DNA of 64,000 nt from Sandarakinorhabdus limnophila DSM 17366 (GTDB taxonomy: Bacteria > Pseudomonadota > Alphaproteobacteria > Sphingomonadales > Sphingomonadaceae), in assembly GCF_000420765.1 (NCBI RefSeq), contig NZ_ATVO01000003.1, forward strand, positions 557,795 through 621,794, read 5' to 3'. Shown piece by piece: positions 19,358-33,176 of this stretch (positions are counted from its first letter, which is position 1; every line of letters begins with the position of its first letter). The translations under genes were made by a program, and so were the position numbers. The notes below the pieces were generated by a model. It did no database searches. It was not told where the DNA came from and worked only from the letters and a program-made list of their open reading frames with translations.

Positions 19358-20946
19358 TTGAACAGGCTCCCCAAAATTCCGCGCACCAGGCTCTTGCCCA
19401 CGCTGCCGGCCAATTGCCGGCCGATGCTGGTGGCCGCCGATCGCGCCACCGATTCAATCACCTTGTCGGTCGTGCTCGGCCGGGCGGCGGCGCGCACACG
19501 GGCCGCTTCCAGCCGGGCGGCATCGCGCTCGCGCTGGGCGGCCAGCCGGGCGGCTTCCTTGGCAGCCTGGGCATCCAGCTTCGCTTCTTCCTTGGCGGCT
19601 TGCGCGTCCAGCTTGGCCTGCAGCGCAGCGGCCTTCTCGGCTTCGGCCTGGCCGGCCTGTTCCTCGCGTTTCATCACCAGCAATTCGGCGGCGGAATCGC
19701 GGTCGATCCGCTCCTCATATTTGCCGGCGTAGGGCGAGGCGTTGATCACGTCCATGCGCTCGCCCGGCGTCAGCGGACCCACCCGGCTGCGCGGCGGCGC
19801 GATGCGGGTGCGCTCCACCGGGCTGGGCGCGCCATCGGTCATAAGGGTGGAGACCAGCGCCTCGCCCACCTTCATCTCGGTGATGACCGCGGCCACATCC
19901 AGGCGCGGATTGGGCCGGAACGTTTCGCTTGCCGATTTGATCGCCCTTGCGTCGCGCGGCGTGAAGGCGCGCAGGGCATGCTGCACCCGGTTGCCCAACT
20001 GGCCGGCCACTTTTTCCGGAATGTCGATCGGGTTCTGCGTGACGAAATAGACGCCCACGCCCTTCGAACGGATCAGGCGCACCACCTGTTCCACCTTGTC
20101 CATCAACGCATCGGGCGCTTCGTCGAACAGCAAATGCGCTTCGTCAAAGAAGAACACCAATTTGGGCTTGTCGGGATCGCCCACCTCGGGGAGCGTTTCG
20201 AACAGTTCGGACAGCAGCCACAGCAGGAAGGTCGCATACAGCCGCGGGCTGTTCATCAGTTTGTCGGCCGCCAGGATATTCACCCGGCCGCGGCCCTTGC
20301 CATCCAATGCGATGAAATCGGTGATGTCGAACGCCGGCTCGCCAAAGAACGCCGCGCCGCCCTGGCTGTCGAGCGTGAGCAACTGGCGCTGGATCGAACC
20401 CACGCTGGCCTTGGTCACATTGCCATATTTGCTCGACAGCTCGGCGGCATTGTCTGACACCCAAGCCAGCATCGCCTGCAGATCTTCCAGATCGAGCAGC
20501 AGCAGATCATGTTCGTCGGCATAACGAAACGCGATGGTGAGCACGCCATCCTGCGTATCATTGAGGCCCATCAGTCGGCTGAGCAGCAACGGCCCCATTT
20601 CGGAAATGGTAGTGCGGATCGGGTGCCCCTGTTCGCCGAACAGATCCCAGAACACGACCGGCATCGATTCCCAGTCATAATCTTCCATCTTCATTTCCAT
20701 GGCGCGCTTGGCCGTCCAGCCCGCGGCCTCGCTGCCAGCCTTGGCCATGCCGGCGATATCGCCCTTCACATCGGCCAGGAACACCGGCACGCCGGCGCGG
20801 GCAAAGCCCTCGGCGAGACCCTGCAACGTCACCGTCTTGCCGGTGCCCGTGGCACCGGCGATCAACCCGTGGCGGTTGGCGCGTTTCAGCACCAGGGATT
20901 GCGGGGCGTCCTGATCCGAAAGGCCGATGAACAGGGAACCGGTCAT
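19354..20946 (-). CDS. HerA-like ATPase, YjgR/DUF853 family
   Basis: This 530-residue P-loop protein belongs to the FtsK/HerA superfamily. Walker A is GATGTGKT (about 31-38) and Walker B is LVFFFDEAHLLFDE; VGVYFVTQNP provides the sensor strand. The sequence is collinear with E. coli YjgR, whose function is unsettled. After about residue 430 it has an Ala/Lys/Glu/Arg coiled coil with a tandem LDAQAAKE repeat, then an Arg/Ala-rich tail. HerA enzymes usually act as hexamers on DNA with NurA, but no nurA lies here. The start is 25 bp after the nitrilase stop; the stop overlaps the reductase start. Confidence 0.87.
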   Translation of the reverse strand: MTGSLFIGLSDQDAPQSLVLKRANRHGLIAGATGTGKTVTLQGLAEGFARAGVPVFLADVKGDIAGMAKAGSEAAGWTAKRAMEMKMEDYDWESMPVVFWDLFGEQGHPIRTTISEMGPLLLSRLMGLNDTQDGVLTIAFRYADEHDLLLLDLEDLQAMLAWVSDNAAELSSKYGNVTKASVGSIQRQLLTLDSQGGAAFFGEPAFDITDFIALDGKGRGRVNILAADKLMNSPRLYATFLLWLLSELFETLPEVGDPDKPKLVFFFDEAHLLFDEAPDALMDKVEQVVRLIRSKGVGVYFVTQNPIDIPEKVAGQLGNRVQHALRAFTPRDARAIKSASETFRPNPRLDVAAVITEMKVGEALVSTLMTDGAPSPVERTRIAPPRSRVGPLTPGERMDVINASPYAGKYEERIDRDSAAELLVMKREEQAGQAEAEKAAALQAKLDAQAAKEEAKLDAQAAKEAARLAAQRERDAARLEAARVRAAARPSTTDKVIESVARSAATSIGRQLAGSVGKSLVRGILGSLFK

Positions 20947-20971
20947 GCGTGAATCTCCTCAGGGCGCAGTT

Positions 20972-21892
20972 TCACCGGCTTGGGCGCGTCACGTCCAGCC
21001 TGAAGATGTCGGGCCGCGCATAATGGCCGGCGGCATCGAAATCGAAACGGGCGCGCACGATATCGGCCAGATCGACTTCTGCCACCAACAGCCCCTCGCC
21101 GCCGCGCAATGGCCCGGCCAGCACCTCGCCCATCGGCGACACGATGATGCTGCCGCCGCCGATGATCGGCACATCTGCAGCGCGGTCAATCAGCGTGATC
21201 GGTTCGCCCAGCGCTGTCTGTGTCGGCCCAAGCCACTGGCAGGCCGATACCAGAAAACAACGGCCTTCATGGGCGATGTGGCGCATGGCCACCTCCCATT
21301 GCGGCCGATCATCCACGGTGGGCGCCGCCCAGATCGTCACGCCCTGCCCGTACAGCGCTGCCCGGAACAACGGCATGAAATTTTCCCAGCAGATCACCGG
21401 CGCAATCCGGCCAATCGGGCTGTCGAACACGCGCACATCGTCAGGCCCGCCCTGCCCCCAGATCAGCCGTTCGGCGGCCGTTGGCATCAGCTTGCCGCGA
21501 TGCCCGGCAAGGCGGCCATCGGGGGTAAAATGCAGCGCAGAGCAGTGCAGCGTTGCGCCTGCCCGCACGATCGCTCCCACCACCATGGTACAGCCCAGAT
21601 CGGCCGCCAGTTCGCCCAGCGCCGCCACTTCCGGGCCGTCAATCTCGATCGCCTGTTCCCAGTAACGCCGGAACGCATCGCGCCCGGCCGGCGTGCGATA
21701 GCCCAGCCGCACGCCAAAGTCGGCGCCCTTGGGGTAACCGCCCAACAAGGCTTCCGGCAGCACCAGCAGATCGGGCCTTGCCGCCTTCAGCTCGTCCCGC
21801 CTTGCCATCAGCGCGGCCAGCGTTTCGGCCGTGGTCGCCCGGCTGCCGATCTGCAGCGCCGCCAATCGCGCCTTGCCCGTGGGTATCGTCAT
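20972..21892 (-). CDS. Nitrilase (carbon-nitrogen hydrolase)
   Basis: This 306-residue enzyme has the full catalytic triad of the nitrilase superfamily: Glu47 in LVLPEALLGG, Lys134 in GHRGKLMPT and Cys168 in VICWENFMPL. The CWENFMPL and RLIWGQG motifs are those of true nitrilases (nitrile to acid plus ammonia) and of cyanide-degrading relatives, rather than amidases. It may thus hydrolyse aliphatic or aromatic nitriles; the substrate is not set. The ATG overlaps the queG stop by 4 bp, an unusual coupling of a tRNA-modification gene with a nitrilase. Confidence 0.92.
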   Translation of the reverse strand: MTIPTGKARLAALQIGSRATTAETLAALMARRDELKAARPDLLVLPEALLGGYPKGADFGVRLGYRTPAGRDAFRRYWEQAIEIDGPEVAALGELAADLGCTMVVGAIVRAGATLHCSALHFTPDGRLAGHRGKLMPTAAERLIWGQGGPDDVRVFDSPIGRIAPVICWENFMPLFRAALYGQGVTIWAAPTVDDRPQWEVAMRHIAHEGRCFLVSACQWLGPTQTALGEPITLIDRAADVPIIGGGSIIVSPMGEVLAGPLRGGEGLLVAEVDLADIVRARFDFDAAGHYARPDIFRLDVTRPSR

Positions 21893-22932
21893 GCCGCCTC
21901 CAATCGTGCCATCGCCCAGCGTGCGGCATCGGCCACCACCGGATCTTCGCTGCCCAAGTGCGCCTGCACCGCCGGAATCAGCGCGCCCTCCCCGCTGTTG
22001 CCCGCCGCATAGAGGCAGTTGCGGATGAAGCGCGCTACCCCGATGCGCTTGATGGCCGAACCGGAGAAGAGCGCGCGGAAGCCCGCATCGTCAAGCGCCA
22101 GCAGCTCCACCAGCTTCGGCGCCGTCAGTTCCGCGCGCGGCAGGAAGGCCGGTTCTTCGGTCGCCTGCGCAAAACGGTTCCACGGACAGACGGACAGGCA
22201 ATCATCGCAACCATAGATGCGATTGGCCATCGGCGCCCGGAACTCCTCCGGGATCGGGCCCTTGTGCTCGATGGTGAGATAGGCCAGGCAGCGCCGCGCA
22301 TCGAGGCGGTAAGGTGACGGGAAGGCCTGCGTCGGACACGCCGTCTGGCAGCGGGTGCAACTGCCACAGCGATCAGCGTGCGGCGCATCAGCGGCAAGAT
22401 CGAGCGTGGTGTAAATCGCGCCCAGGAACAGCCATGAACCGTGTTTGCGCGACACCAGGTTGGTGTGCTTGCCCTGCCACCCCAGCCCGGCGGCAGCCGC
22501 CAGCGGCTTTTCCATCACCGGGGCGGTATCGACGAACACTTTCAGTTCGCCGCCACCCTCCGCCACCAGCCAGCGCGCCAGCGTCTTCAGCCGCTTCTTG
22601 ATCAGATCATGATAATCGCGGTTCCACGCATAAACCGAGATCACCCCGGTATCGCCCTGCCCCGCCAGCCGCAGCGGATCGAGCGGCGGCGCATAGCTGG
22701 TGCCGAGCATGATGACGCTCTTCACATCGGGCCACAGGCCCTTGGGCGACGCGCGTTCATCGGCGCGGTCCGGCATCCAGATCATGTCGCCGTGGCAGCC
22801 ATCCGCCAGCCATTGCCGCAATCGCGCACCCGCTTCCGGGATCGCATCGGCCGTGGTGATGCCGATATCGGCAAAGCCTTGGGTAAGCGCCTCGGCCTTC
22901 AACCGGGCAATCAGCTCAGCGTTTTCAGCCAA
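21889..22932 (-). CDS. queG: Epoxyqueuosine reductase QueG
   Basis: This 347-residue enzyme catalyses the last step of queuosine formation in tRNA, using cobalamin and two [4Fe-4S] clusters. The N-terminal B12-binding domain contains SVIMLGTSYAPP and the VDTAPVMEKPLAAAAGLGW stretch with the presumed catalytic Asp. The ferredoxin-like part has CGSCTRCQTACPTQAF and YGCDDCLSVCPWNRF cysteine sets, and the C terminus has HEAT-like helices. It overlaps the preceding alpha/beta hydrolase by 22 bp and the following nitrilase by 4 bp, so they are likely translated from one message. The other queuosine genes are not in the window. Confidence 0.96.
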   Translation of the reverse strand: MAENAELIARLKAEALTQGFADIGITTADAIPEAGARLRQWLADGCHGDMIWMPDRADERASPKGLWPDVKSVIMLGTSYAPPLDPLRLAGQGDTGVISVYAWNRDYHDLIKKRLKTLARWLVAEGGGELKVFVDTAPVMEKPLAAAAGLGWQGKHTNLVSRKHGSWLFLGAIYTTLDLAADAPHADRCGSCTRCQTACPTQAFPSPYRLDARRCLAYLTIEHKGPIPEEFRAPMANRIYGCDDCLSVCPWNRFAQATEEPAFLPRAELTAPKLVELLALDDAGFRALFSGSAIKRIGVARFIRNCLYAAGNSGEGALIPAVQAHLGSEDPVVADAARWAMARLEAA

Positions 22933-23678
22933 TCGACCACCATCGCCGTCACCCGATCTTCCAGTTCGCCCCAGAACAGCCAGTGCGGCGCGCCCGGCAA
23001 TTCCTGATAATCGATCTGGCCGGTGAGGTTGCGCGCGGTCGCCCGCGCGATGCCGGGCGGCGTGATCCGATCATTCAGGCCCACCACCACCAGCGCCGGC
23101 TGGTTCAGGCGCGCATAATCCACCCGCGTCACATTGCCGAACAACGGCGGCAACGCCATTTCGGCGAGCACGCGGCCCGAATCCCACACCAGCGCATCAA
23201 TCTCGCGGCGCGTCACATCCTCGGGCACGCCGTTGAAAATGCCCCAGCGCGCGCCGGCTTCGTCACACAGGGTCGGTTGTTCCCACCAGCCCCATTTCAG
23301 CACGACACTCTTCAGCGTCCTGAACGGATCAAGGCTGGGGGATTGGCTGTTGGCCGCCGCTGCCGGCGACAGCAGCACCAGGCCGGCATGCGGAATTCGC
23401 TGCGCCACCATCTGCGCCAGCAACCCGCCCATCGAATGGCCCAGGATCACCGGCGGCGCACTCAGCTTGCCGGCTTCGGCGACCAGGTGATCCACATAGG
23501 CGGTGATCGACAACTCACCCAGCGCCGCGTGCGGCGGCAGGCTCACCGGCCGATCGTCGAACAGGATGCACGGCGCGTGGGTGCGATGGCCGGCTTCCTC
23601 CAGCACGGGGCGCAGCCGATCAAACGTGGCCGGCGTCGACCACATGCCGTGGATGAGGAGAACGGGCGATTTCAGCAC
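22911..23678 (-). CDS. Alpha/beta hydrolase
   Basis: This 255-residue protein has an alpha/beta hydrolase fold: oxyanion-hole HGMWSTPATF near the start, nucleophile elbow GHSMGG with Ser82, an acid in VVGLNDRITPP and a catalytic His candidate in ELPGAPHWLF. It has no signal peptide and is probably a cytoplasmic esterase or lipase-like enzyme. Its start lies within the end of maeB (7-bp overlap) and its end within queG (22-bp overlap), so it is part of a compact minus-strand operon. The substrate is unknown. Confidence 0.88.
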   Translation of the reverse strand: MLKSPVLLIHGMWSTPATFDRLRPVLEEAGHRTHAPCILFDDRPVSLPPHAALGELSITAYVDHLVAEAGKLSAPPVILGHSMGGLLAQMVAQRIPHAGLVLLSPAAAANSQSPSLDPFRTLKSVVLKWGWWEQPTLCDEAGARWGIFNGVPEDVTRREIDALVWDSGRVLAEMALPPLFGNVTRVDYARLNQPALVVVGLNDRITPPGIARATARNLTGQIDYQELPGAPHWLFWGELEDRVTAMVVDWLKTLS

Positions 23679-25933
23679 ACAACGCCCGTGGAGGCCAGCA
23701 CGCCCAGCGTAACGATATCCGATGCACTGCTGTTCATCGGCACGATCTGCACGGGTTTGGACATATTGACCAGCATCGGGCCAACAACGCGCAGGTTGGC
23801 CACTTCCTTGATCAGCTTGGCCGCGATGTTGGCGCTGTGCAGGCCGGGCATGATCAGCACATTGGCTGGGCCGGAAAGCCGATTGAACGGATATTGCGCC
23901 CGCATCGCCGGGTTCAACGCCACATCGGCCGACATTTCGCCTTCATATTCAAAGCCGACCTGGCGGTTGTCGAGCAGCTTCACCGCATCGCGCACATTGT
24001 CGACAAACTCGCCACGCGGATTGCCGAAATTGCTGTAGCTCAGGAAGGCAACGCGCGGTTCCTGCCCCAGCCGGCGCGCCACCGCTGCCGTTTCGATGGC
24101 GATGGTGGCCAGCGATTCCGCCGATGGCCGCTCGGTCACGGTGGTATCGGCAACAAAAATCGTCTGCTGCTTGCCCACCAGCATGTGGATGCCGAACGGG
24201 CGGCAGCCGGGTGCCGGATCGATCACCTGCCGCACCTGGCGATAGGTGGTGGCAAAATTGCGGGTAACGCCGGTGAGCATCAGATCGGCTTCGCCCATCG
24301 CCACCAGCAGCGCGCCAAACACGTTGCGTTCGTGGTTCACCATGCGCTGCACGTCGCGGTGCAGCATGCCGCGCCGCTGCAGCCGTTCGTACAGATATTC
24401 AACCATGCGCGGCACCAACGGCGAAATCGCACTGTTGTGGATCTCGAAACTGTCGATGTCCTCCACGCCCAGCCGCGCCAGGCCTTCGCGTACCGGCCCT
24501 TCGCGGCCGACCAGCACCGGCGTGCCGTATCCGCTGTTCTTCCAGTTCATCGCGGCGCGCAGCACCACGTCCTGCTCGGCTTCGGCAAACACCGCCCGGC
24601 GCGGGCGGCTCTGCGCGGTTTCGATGGCGCCCTGCAGGATCGACGTGGTGGGATTCAGCCGCCCGCGCAGTTCCTGGCGATAAGCGTCTTCATCAAAGAA
24701 CGGCTTCCTCGCCGCGCCCGATGCCATGGCGGCCTTGGCGACGGCGGTGGGAATATGTTCGATCAGGCGCGGATCAAACGGCGCCGGGATGATATATTCC
24801 GGGCCAAAATTGCGCGACTTGCCGCCATAGGCTGCGGCCACTTCATCGGGCACCGGCATGCGCGCCAGGCTGGCGATGGCGTTGGCGGCGGCCAGCTTCA
24901 TCTGCTCGTTGATCGCGGTTGCCCGCACGTCCAGCGCGCCCCGGAACAGATAGGGGAAGCACAGCACGTTGTTGACCTGATTGGGATAATCGCTGCGGCC
25001 GGTGGCAACGATGGCATCGCCGCGCACCTTGTGCACTTCTTCCGGGGTGATTTCCGGATCGGGGTTGGCCATGGCAAAGATGATCGGATTGGCGGCCATG
25101 CTGGCCACCATCTCGGGGCTCACGGCGCCCTTCTGGCTCAGGCCCATGAACACGTCCGCGCCCACCATGGCTTCTTCCAGGGAGCGCGCTGGCGTATCGG
25201 CGGCATGCGCCGATTTCCACTGGTTCATGCCCTTTTCGCGGCCCTTGTAGATCACGCCCGACGTGTCACACATGATGACATGCCTGACGCCATAGAGCTT
25301 GATCAGTTCGGTGCAGGCGATGGCGGCCGCACCCGCGCCGTTCACCACCATCTTCACATCGCCCGGGTTGCGCCCGGTCAGATGCAGGGCGTTGATCAGG
25401 CCGGCGGCGGCCACGATGGCGGTGCCGTGCTGATCATCGTGGAAGACCGGAATATTCATCCGCTCTTTCAACGTGGTTTCGATGATGAAGCATTCCGGCG
25501 CCTTGATATCCTCAAGGTTGATCCCACCGAACGACGGTTCCAGCAGTTCCACGCAGGCGATGAACTTGTCGACGTCCTCGGTGTCAACTTCCAGATCGAT
25601 GCTGTCGATATCGGCAAAGCGCTTGAACAGCACCGCCTTGCCTTCCATCACCGGCTTTGATGCCAGCGCGCCCAGATTGCCCAGGCCCAGGATGGCGGTG
25701 CCGTTGGAGATCACGGCGACCAGGTTGCCCTTGATGGTGTAATCATAGGCACTGTCGGGATCGGCGGCGATGGCGCGCACCGGGGCGGCGACACCGGGCG
25801 AATAGGCAAGGGACAGATCGCGCTGCGTCGCCATCGGCTTGGAAGCGACGATGTCGATCTTCCCGGCCTTGCCCATGCGGTGATAGGCCAGTGCCTCGCG
25901 GTCACCAAAGTCGTTGTCGTCGATACTGCTCAT
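23672..25933 (-). CDS. maeB: NADP-dependent malic enzyme with phosphotransacetylase-like domain
   Basis: This 753-residue protein matches MaeB. The malic-enzyme half (about 1-420) has [41 protein letters not shown] and the nucleotide-binding [10 protein letters not shown]; the C-terminal half (about 430-753) is a phosphate acetyltransferase-like domain with [14 protein letters not shown] that is usually regulatory. It converts malate to pyruvate with NADPH. ATG 25933 ([19 protein letters not shown]) is chosen because similarity begins there; the open frame continues far upstream without ribosome-binding signals and over the divergent mutS leader. It is the first gene of the six-gene minus-strand run. 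Confidence 0.96.
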   Translation of the reverse strand: MSSIDDNDFGDREALAYHRMGKAGKIDIVASKPMATQRDLSLAYSPGVAAPVRAIAADPDSAYDYTIKGNLVAVISNGTAILGLGNLGALASKPVMEGKAVLFKRFADIDSIDLEVDTEDVDKFIACVELLEPSFGGINLEDIKAPECFIIETTLKERMNIPVFHDDQHGTAIVAAAGLINALHLTGRNPGDVKMVVNGAGAAAIACTELIKLYGVRHVIMCDTSGVIYKGREKGMNQWKSAHAADTPARSLEEAMVGADVFMGLSQKGAVSPEMVASMAANPIIFAMANPDPEITPEEVHKVRGDAIVATGRSDYPNQVNNVLCFPYLFRGALDVRATAINEQMKLAAANAIASLARMPVPDEVAAAYGGKSRNFGPEYIIPAPFDPRLIEHIPTAVAKAAMASGAARKPFFDEDAYRQELRGRLNPTTSILQGAIETAQSRPRRAVFAEAEQDVVLRAAMNWKNSGYGTPVLVGREGPVREGLARLGVEDIDSFEIHNSAISPLVPRMVEYLYERLQRRGMLHRDVQRMVNHERNVFGALLVAMGEADLMLTGVTRNFATTYRQVRQVIDPAPGCRPFGIHMLVGKQQTIFVADTTVTERPSAESLATIAIETAAVARRLGQEPRVAFLSYSNFGNPRGEFVDNVRDAVKLLDNRQVGFEYEGEMSADVALNPAMRAQYPFNRLSGPANVLIMPGLHSANIAAKLIKEVANLRVVGPMLVNMSKPVQIVPMNSSASDIVTLGVLASTGVVC

Positions 25934-26062
25934 TTTGCCATTCCACTGGGGATATGCCGCAGGGATAGGATTGTGGCCGCAAAGGGGCAAGCGCTTTGGC
26001 ACCAGGTGTGCCGCTTTCACGCGCCCCTTTGCACCGAACCGCCCGCGCGCTATCGCAGGGGT

Positions 26063-28639
26063 GTGACCGCCGCTTCCCCCATGATGACCCAATATCTCGG
26101 CATAAAGGCCGAGGTGCCTGACGCGCTGCTGTTCTATCGCATGGGCGATTTCTACGAGCTCTTCTTCGAGGATGCGGTTGCAGCCGCCGCCACGCTCGAC
26201 ATCGCGCTGACCAAGCGCGGTGAACATGGCGGCGAGCCGATTCCGATGTGCGGTGTTCCAGTGCACGCGCACGAAAACTACCTCGCCCGCCTGATCCGCG
26301 CCGGCCACCGCGTGGCGATTGCCGAACAGGTGGAAGACTCGGCCGAAGCCAAGAAGCGCGGCAGTAAGAGCGTCGTCGCCCGCGCCATCGTGCGCATCGT
26401 CACGCCCGGCACCATCACCGAAACCGCCCTGCTGGAACCCAAGCGCTCCAACTGGCTGGCGGCGCTGGCCGGGACAAGCGATGCCGCCGGCCTGGCCTGG
26501 CTCGATCTTTCCACCGGCGCCTTCCACACCCGGGCTGGCAGCGTGGCGGAACTGAAAGGCGAAATCGCCCGCCTTGCGCCGGCCGAACTGCTGGTGCCCG
26601 AAGGCCACGCCACCAAGGGCACAACCCGCCCCGCCACCGATTTCTCCTCCGCCCGCGCCGAGGCCACGCTGAAATCGCGTTTCGGTGTCGCCACCCTCGA
26701 CGGTTGGGGCGATTTTTCCGGGCCCGAACTCGCCGCCGCCGGCGCGCTGCTGGCGTATGTCCAGGAAACCGCCCGGTCAGCTGCACCACTGATCCTGCCG
26801 CCGCGCCAGGAATTGCCCGGCAGCCGCATGGCCATTGATGCTGCCACCCGCGCCAGCCTTGAATTGCAACGCAGCGGATCGCGCCACAGCCTCGAAGCCG
26901 CCATCGATCGCACCGTCACCGCCGCCGGCGCGCGCCAACTGGGCCAGGATATCGCCGCCCCGCTCACCGATCCCGCCGCCATCATCGCCCGGCTCGATCT
27001 GGTCGAATGGTTCATCGCCGATCCGCTTACCCGTTCGGCCACGCGCGACACGCTCGCCGGCCTGCCCGACATCGCCCGCGCATTGGCCCGCCTCACCATC
27101 GGCCGCTGGAGCCCGCGCGATCTCGGCCATCTCTCCACCGGCCTCGCCCGCGCGCTCGACCTGCGCCAAGCCCTCACCACCCGCGCCACACCGCCGGAAC
27201 TACTCGCCGAAACCCTCAGCCAAATCGGTTCCGGCCTCGGCGCACTGGTCGAACAACTCGCCCGCACGCTGGTGGACGAACCGCCCATCGAACTGCCCGG
27301 CGCCATCCGCCCTGGCTTCGACGCCGCATTGGACGCGCTGCGCGACACGGCCAAGGATGGCCGCTCCGCCGTGGTCGCACTCGAAACCCGGCTGAAGGCC
27401 GAAACCGGCATCACCGCTCTGAAGATCCGCCACAACAATGTGCTCGGCTATCACATCGAAGTCCCCGCCCAGCGCGCCGACCCGCTGCTGCGGGCGGACT
27501 CAGGCTTCATCCACCGCCAGACCATGGCCGGCGCTGTCCGCTTCTCCTCCCCCGAACTCGGCGAGCTCGGCACCAAAATCGCCCAGGCCGCCGATCACGC
27601 GCTCGCCGCCGAAGCCGCGCATCTGGAAGAATTGCGCGAAACAGCGCTGGCCCACACCGCCAGCATCGCCGCCACCGCCGCAGCCCTTGCGCGCCTCGAC
27701 GTCGCTGCCGCGCTGGCCGAACTGGCGGCTTCCGAAAACTGGTGCCGCCCCACGGTAGACGCCAGCACCGCCTTCCATATTGAATCCGGCCGCCACCCGG
27801 TGGTCGAACTCGCCGTGCGCAAATCCGGCACGCGCTTCACTCCCAATGATTGCGATCTGTCGGCCGACCGGCGGGTCTGGCTCGTCACCGGCCCCAACAT
27901 GGCCGGCAAATCCACCTTCCTGCGCCAGAACGCCCTCATCGCCGTCCTTGCCCAGGCCGGCAGCCACGTCCCCGCTGCCGCGGCGCATATCGGCGTGGTC
28001 GATCGGCTGTACAGCCGGGTTGGCGCCGCCGATGATCTGGCGGAAGGCCGCTCCACCTTCATGGTCGAAATGGTCGAAACAGCGGCGATCCTCACCGGTG
28101 CCACCAACCGCAGCCTTGTCATCCTCGATGAAGTCGGCCGCGGCACCTCCACCTATGATGGCCTCGCCATCGCCTGGGCCGTGCTCGAAGCCGTGCACGA
28201 CGATCTGCAAAGTCGTTGTCTCTTCGCCACCCACTATCACGAACTGGTGCCCCTCACCGCCAAGCTCGCCAGCCTCGCCAGCGTCACCGTGAAAGTGCGC
28301 GAATGGAAAGGCGATCTCGTCTTCCTGCACCAGGTCGCTCCGGGCGCTGCCGACAAAAGCTATGGCCTGGCCGTGGCGCGCCTCGCCGGCGTGCCCGCCC
28401 CCGTCCTCGCCCGCGCCCGCGCCGTCCTCACCCGCCTCGAAACCCGCCGCGACCAGACGGGCGGCATTGCCGCCGGCGTGGATTCACTCCCCCTCTTCGT
28501 CACCCCTGCCGCCCCCAGCGGCGACGAGCTGCGTGAAAAACTGGCCAGCATCGATCCCGAAAACATCACCCCGCGCGAGGCGCTCGACCTGCTGACGGAT
28601 CTGAAGGCACTGGCCGGTCAAGCCGGCGACGTGAACTGA
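26063..28639 (+). CDS. mutS: DNA mismatch repair protein MutS
   Basis: This protein of about 858 residues is full-length MutS. The mismatch-recognition domain starts [11 protein letters not shown] and contains [10 protein letters not shown], where the Phe-x-Glu wedge intercalates at mismatches. The lever and clamp domains follow, and the ATPase domain has Walker [38 protein letters not shown] and the ATHYHEL switch. The start is uncertain: GTG 26063 fits the typical short Thr/Ala-rich lead, while ATG 26081 or 26084 is also possible. It is divergent from maeB. Its 3' end overlaps the AhpD-like gene by 22 bp. No mutL is present. Confidence 0.97.
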   Translation: MTAASPMMTQYLGIKAEVPDALLFYRMGDFYELFFEDAVAAAATLDIALTKRGEHGGEPIPMCGVPVHAHENYLARLIRAGHRVAIAEQVEDSAEAKKRGSKSVVARAIVRIVTPGTITETALLEPKRSNWLAALAGTSDAAGLAWLDLSTGAFHTRAGSVAELKGEIARLAPAELLVPEGHATKGTTRPATDFSSARAEATLKSRFGVATLDGWGDFSGPELAAAGALLAYVQETARSAAPLILPPRQELPGSRMAIDAATRASLELQRSGSRHSLEAAIDRTVTAAGARQLGQDIAAPLTDPAAIIARLDLVEWFIADPLTRSATRDTLAGLPDIARALARLTIGRWSPRDLGHLSTGLARALDLRQALTTRATPPELLAETLSQIGSGLGALVEQLARTLVDEPPIELPGAIRPGFDAALDALRDTAKDGRSAVVALETRLKAETGITALKIRHNNVLGYHIEVPAQRADPLLRADSGFIHRQTMAGAVRFSSPELGELGTKIAQAADHALAAEAAHLEELRETALAHTASIAATAAALARLDVAAALAELAASENWCRPTVDASTAFHIESGRHPVVELAVRKSGTRFTPNDCDLSADRRVWLVTGPNMAGKSTFLRQNALIAVLAQAGSHVPAAAAHIGVVDRLYSRVGAADDLAEGRSTFMVEMVETAAILTGATNRSLVILDEVGRGTSTYDGLAIAWAVLEAVHDDLQSRCLFATHYHELVPLTAKLASLASVTVKVREWKGDLVFLHQVAPGAADKSYGLAVARLAGVPAPVLARARAVLTRLETRRDQTGGIAAGVDSLPLFVTPAAPSGDELREKLASIDPENITPREALDLLTDLKALAGQAGDVN

Positions 28640-28878
28640 TCCACCGCCTCCAGTGCCTTGGCGGCATACATCACGCTTGGCCCGGCCCCCATATACACCG
28701 CCATTGCCAGCGTTTCGGCCACCTGGTCCCGCGTTGCCCCGGCCTTGATCGCGCCTTCGGCATGATAGGCGATGCAGGGTTCGCAGCGGTTGTACGAAAG
28801 GAAGACGGAATAGCGCGGCGTTAGGGAAACCATGTCCACAGTCGCGGGCCCCACATCAGCGAGGCCCAAGCTTAACAT
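28618..28878 (-). CDS. AhpD-like / carboxymuconolactone decarboxylase family protein, N-terminally short
   Basis: This 86-residue protein retains the C-terminal half of the AhpD-like fold: the redox motif CEPCIAYH (Cys-x-x-Cys...His), [20 protein letters not shown] and [12 protein letters not shown]. Normal members have about 110-130 residues, with a helix-rich N terminus that is not recognisable here in any frame; an in-frame TGA directly precedes the ATG. The gene may be a truncated remnant or a minimal form. Such proteins act as thiol peroxidase-linked reductases or decarboxylases. It converges with mutS, overlapping 22 bp. Confidence 0.7.
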   Translation of the reverse strand: MLSLGLADVGPATVDMVSLTPRYSVFLSYNRCEPCIAYHAEGAIKAGATRDQVAETLAMAVYMGAGPSVMYAAKALEAVDQFTSPA

Positions 28879-28959
28879 TCATTTGCCGAAATCCAAATTT
28901 CTGTTGGGCCATCAGCCTGCACCCTTGACCGGCGCGCCGCCCACCTTCACCACACAGTC

Positions 28960-32513
<3,554 letters not shown>

Positions 32514-32517
<4 letters not shown>

Positions 32518-33176
32518 GCACCCTGCCAAGCCTATGGCCCCTGATCGGCATCGGCATCGTTGTGATCGGTTTTGCCTTGCGTGCCAATCCGCTGGCCGTG
32601 GTGGTCGCTGCTGCCTTCGGGTCAGGCCTGGGCGCCGGGCTTTCGGTGCCCGAAGTGGTGGCGGCGTTGGGCAAGGCCTTTCACCAGAACCGTTATGTCT
32701 CGGTACCCTGGATCACCTTGCCAGTCATCGGCCTCATGGAGCGGGCAGGCTTGCAGGAACAGGCCGCCGCGCTTATCGCCCGAACAAGGGCCGCAACAAC
32801 CTGTAGCATCCTACTGATCTATCTTGGTTTTCGCCAGATCACCGCGGCGCTTGGACTCACCCAGATCGCCGGCCATGCCCAGACGGTGCGGCCGCTGCTC
32901 GCGCCAATGACTGAAGCCGCCGCGACACGCGACAACCCGACGATTAGCGAGGATGGCCGCAACAAGGTCAAGGCCATGGCCGCCGCGACCGACAATGTCG
33001 GCATCTTCTTCGGCGAAGATATCTTCCTCGCCATCGCGTCCATCCTGCTGATCAAGGGCTTCCTCGAAAGCGCCGGCATCATCGTGCAGCCGCTGCAGCT
33101 TTCGGTGTGGGCCATCCCCACCGCGCTGGCGGCCTTTGCGGTGCATGGCGGCCGGCTGCTGCGAATGAAGCCATGA
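32514..33176 (+). CDS. DUF969 family membrane protein, putative 5-oxoproline permease subunit
   Basis: This 220-residue protein has about five to six membrane segments: residues 6-24, 28-45, a pair around 100-120, and two near 170-205. The segments [23 protein letters not shown] and [14 protein letters not shown] match the DUF969 family as I know it. DUF969 and DUF979 almost always occur as neighbours and are often found next to pyroglutamyl peptidase or 5-oxoprolinase genes, so a two-subunit permease for 5-oxoproline is a reasonable inference. The GTG start overlaps the oxoprolinase stop by 4 bp and the stop overlaps the DUF979 start by 4 bp. Confidence 0.85.

Noticed and set aside
23837..25660. 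607-codon plus-strand frame opposite maeB
   Set aside because: Antisense shadow of a clear malic enzyme gene; His/Arg-rich composition and no motif.
25934..26608. N-terminal extension of the malic enzyme frame
   Set aside because: The extension runs across the mutS leader and coding start in antisense, with no ribosome-binding site; family similarity begins at 25933.
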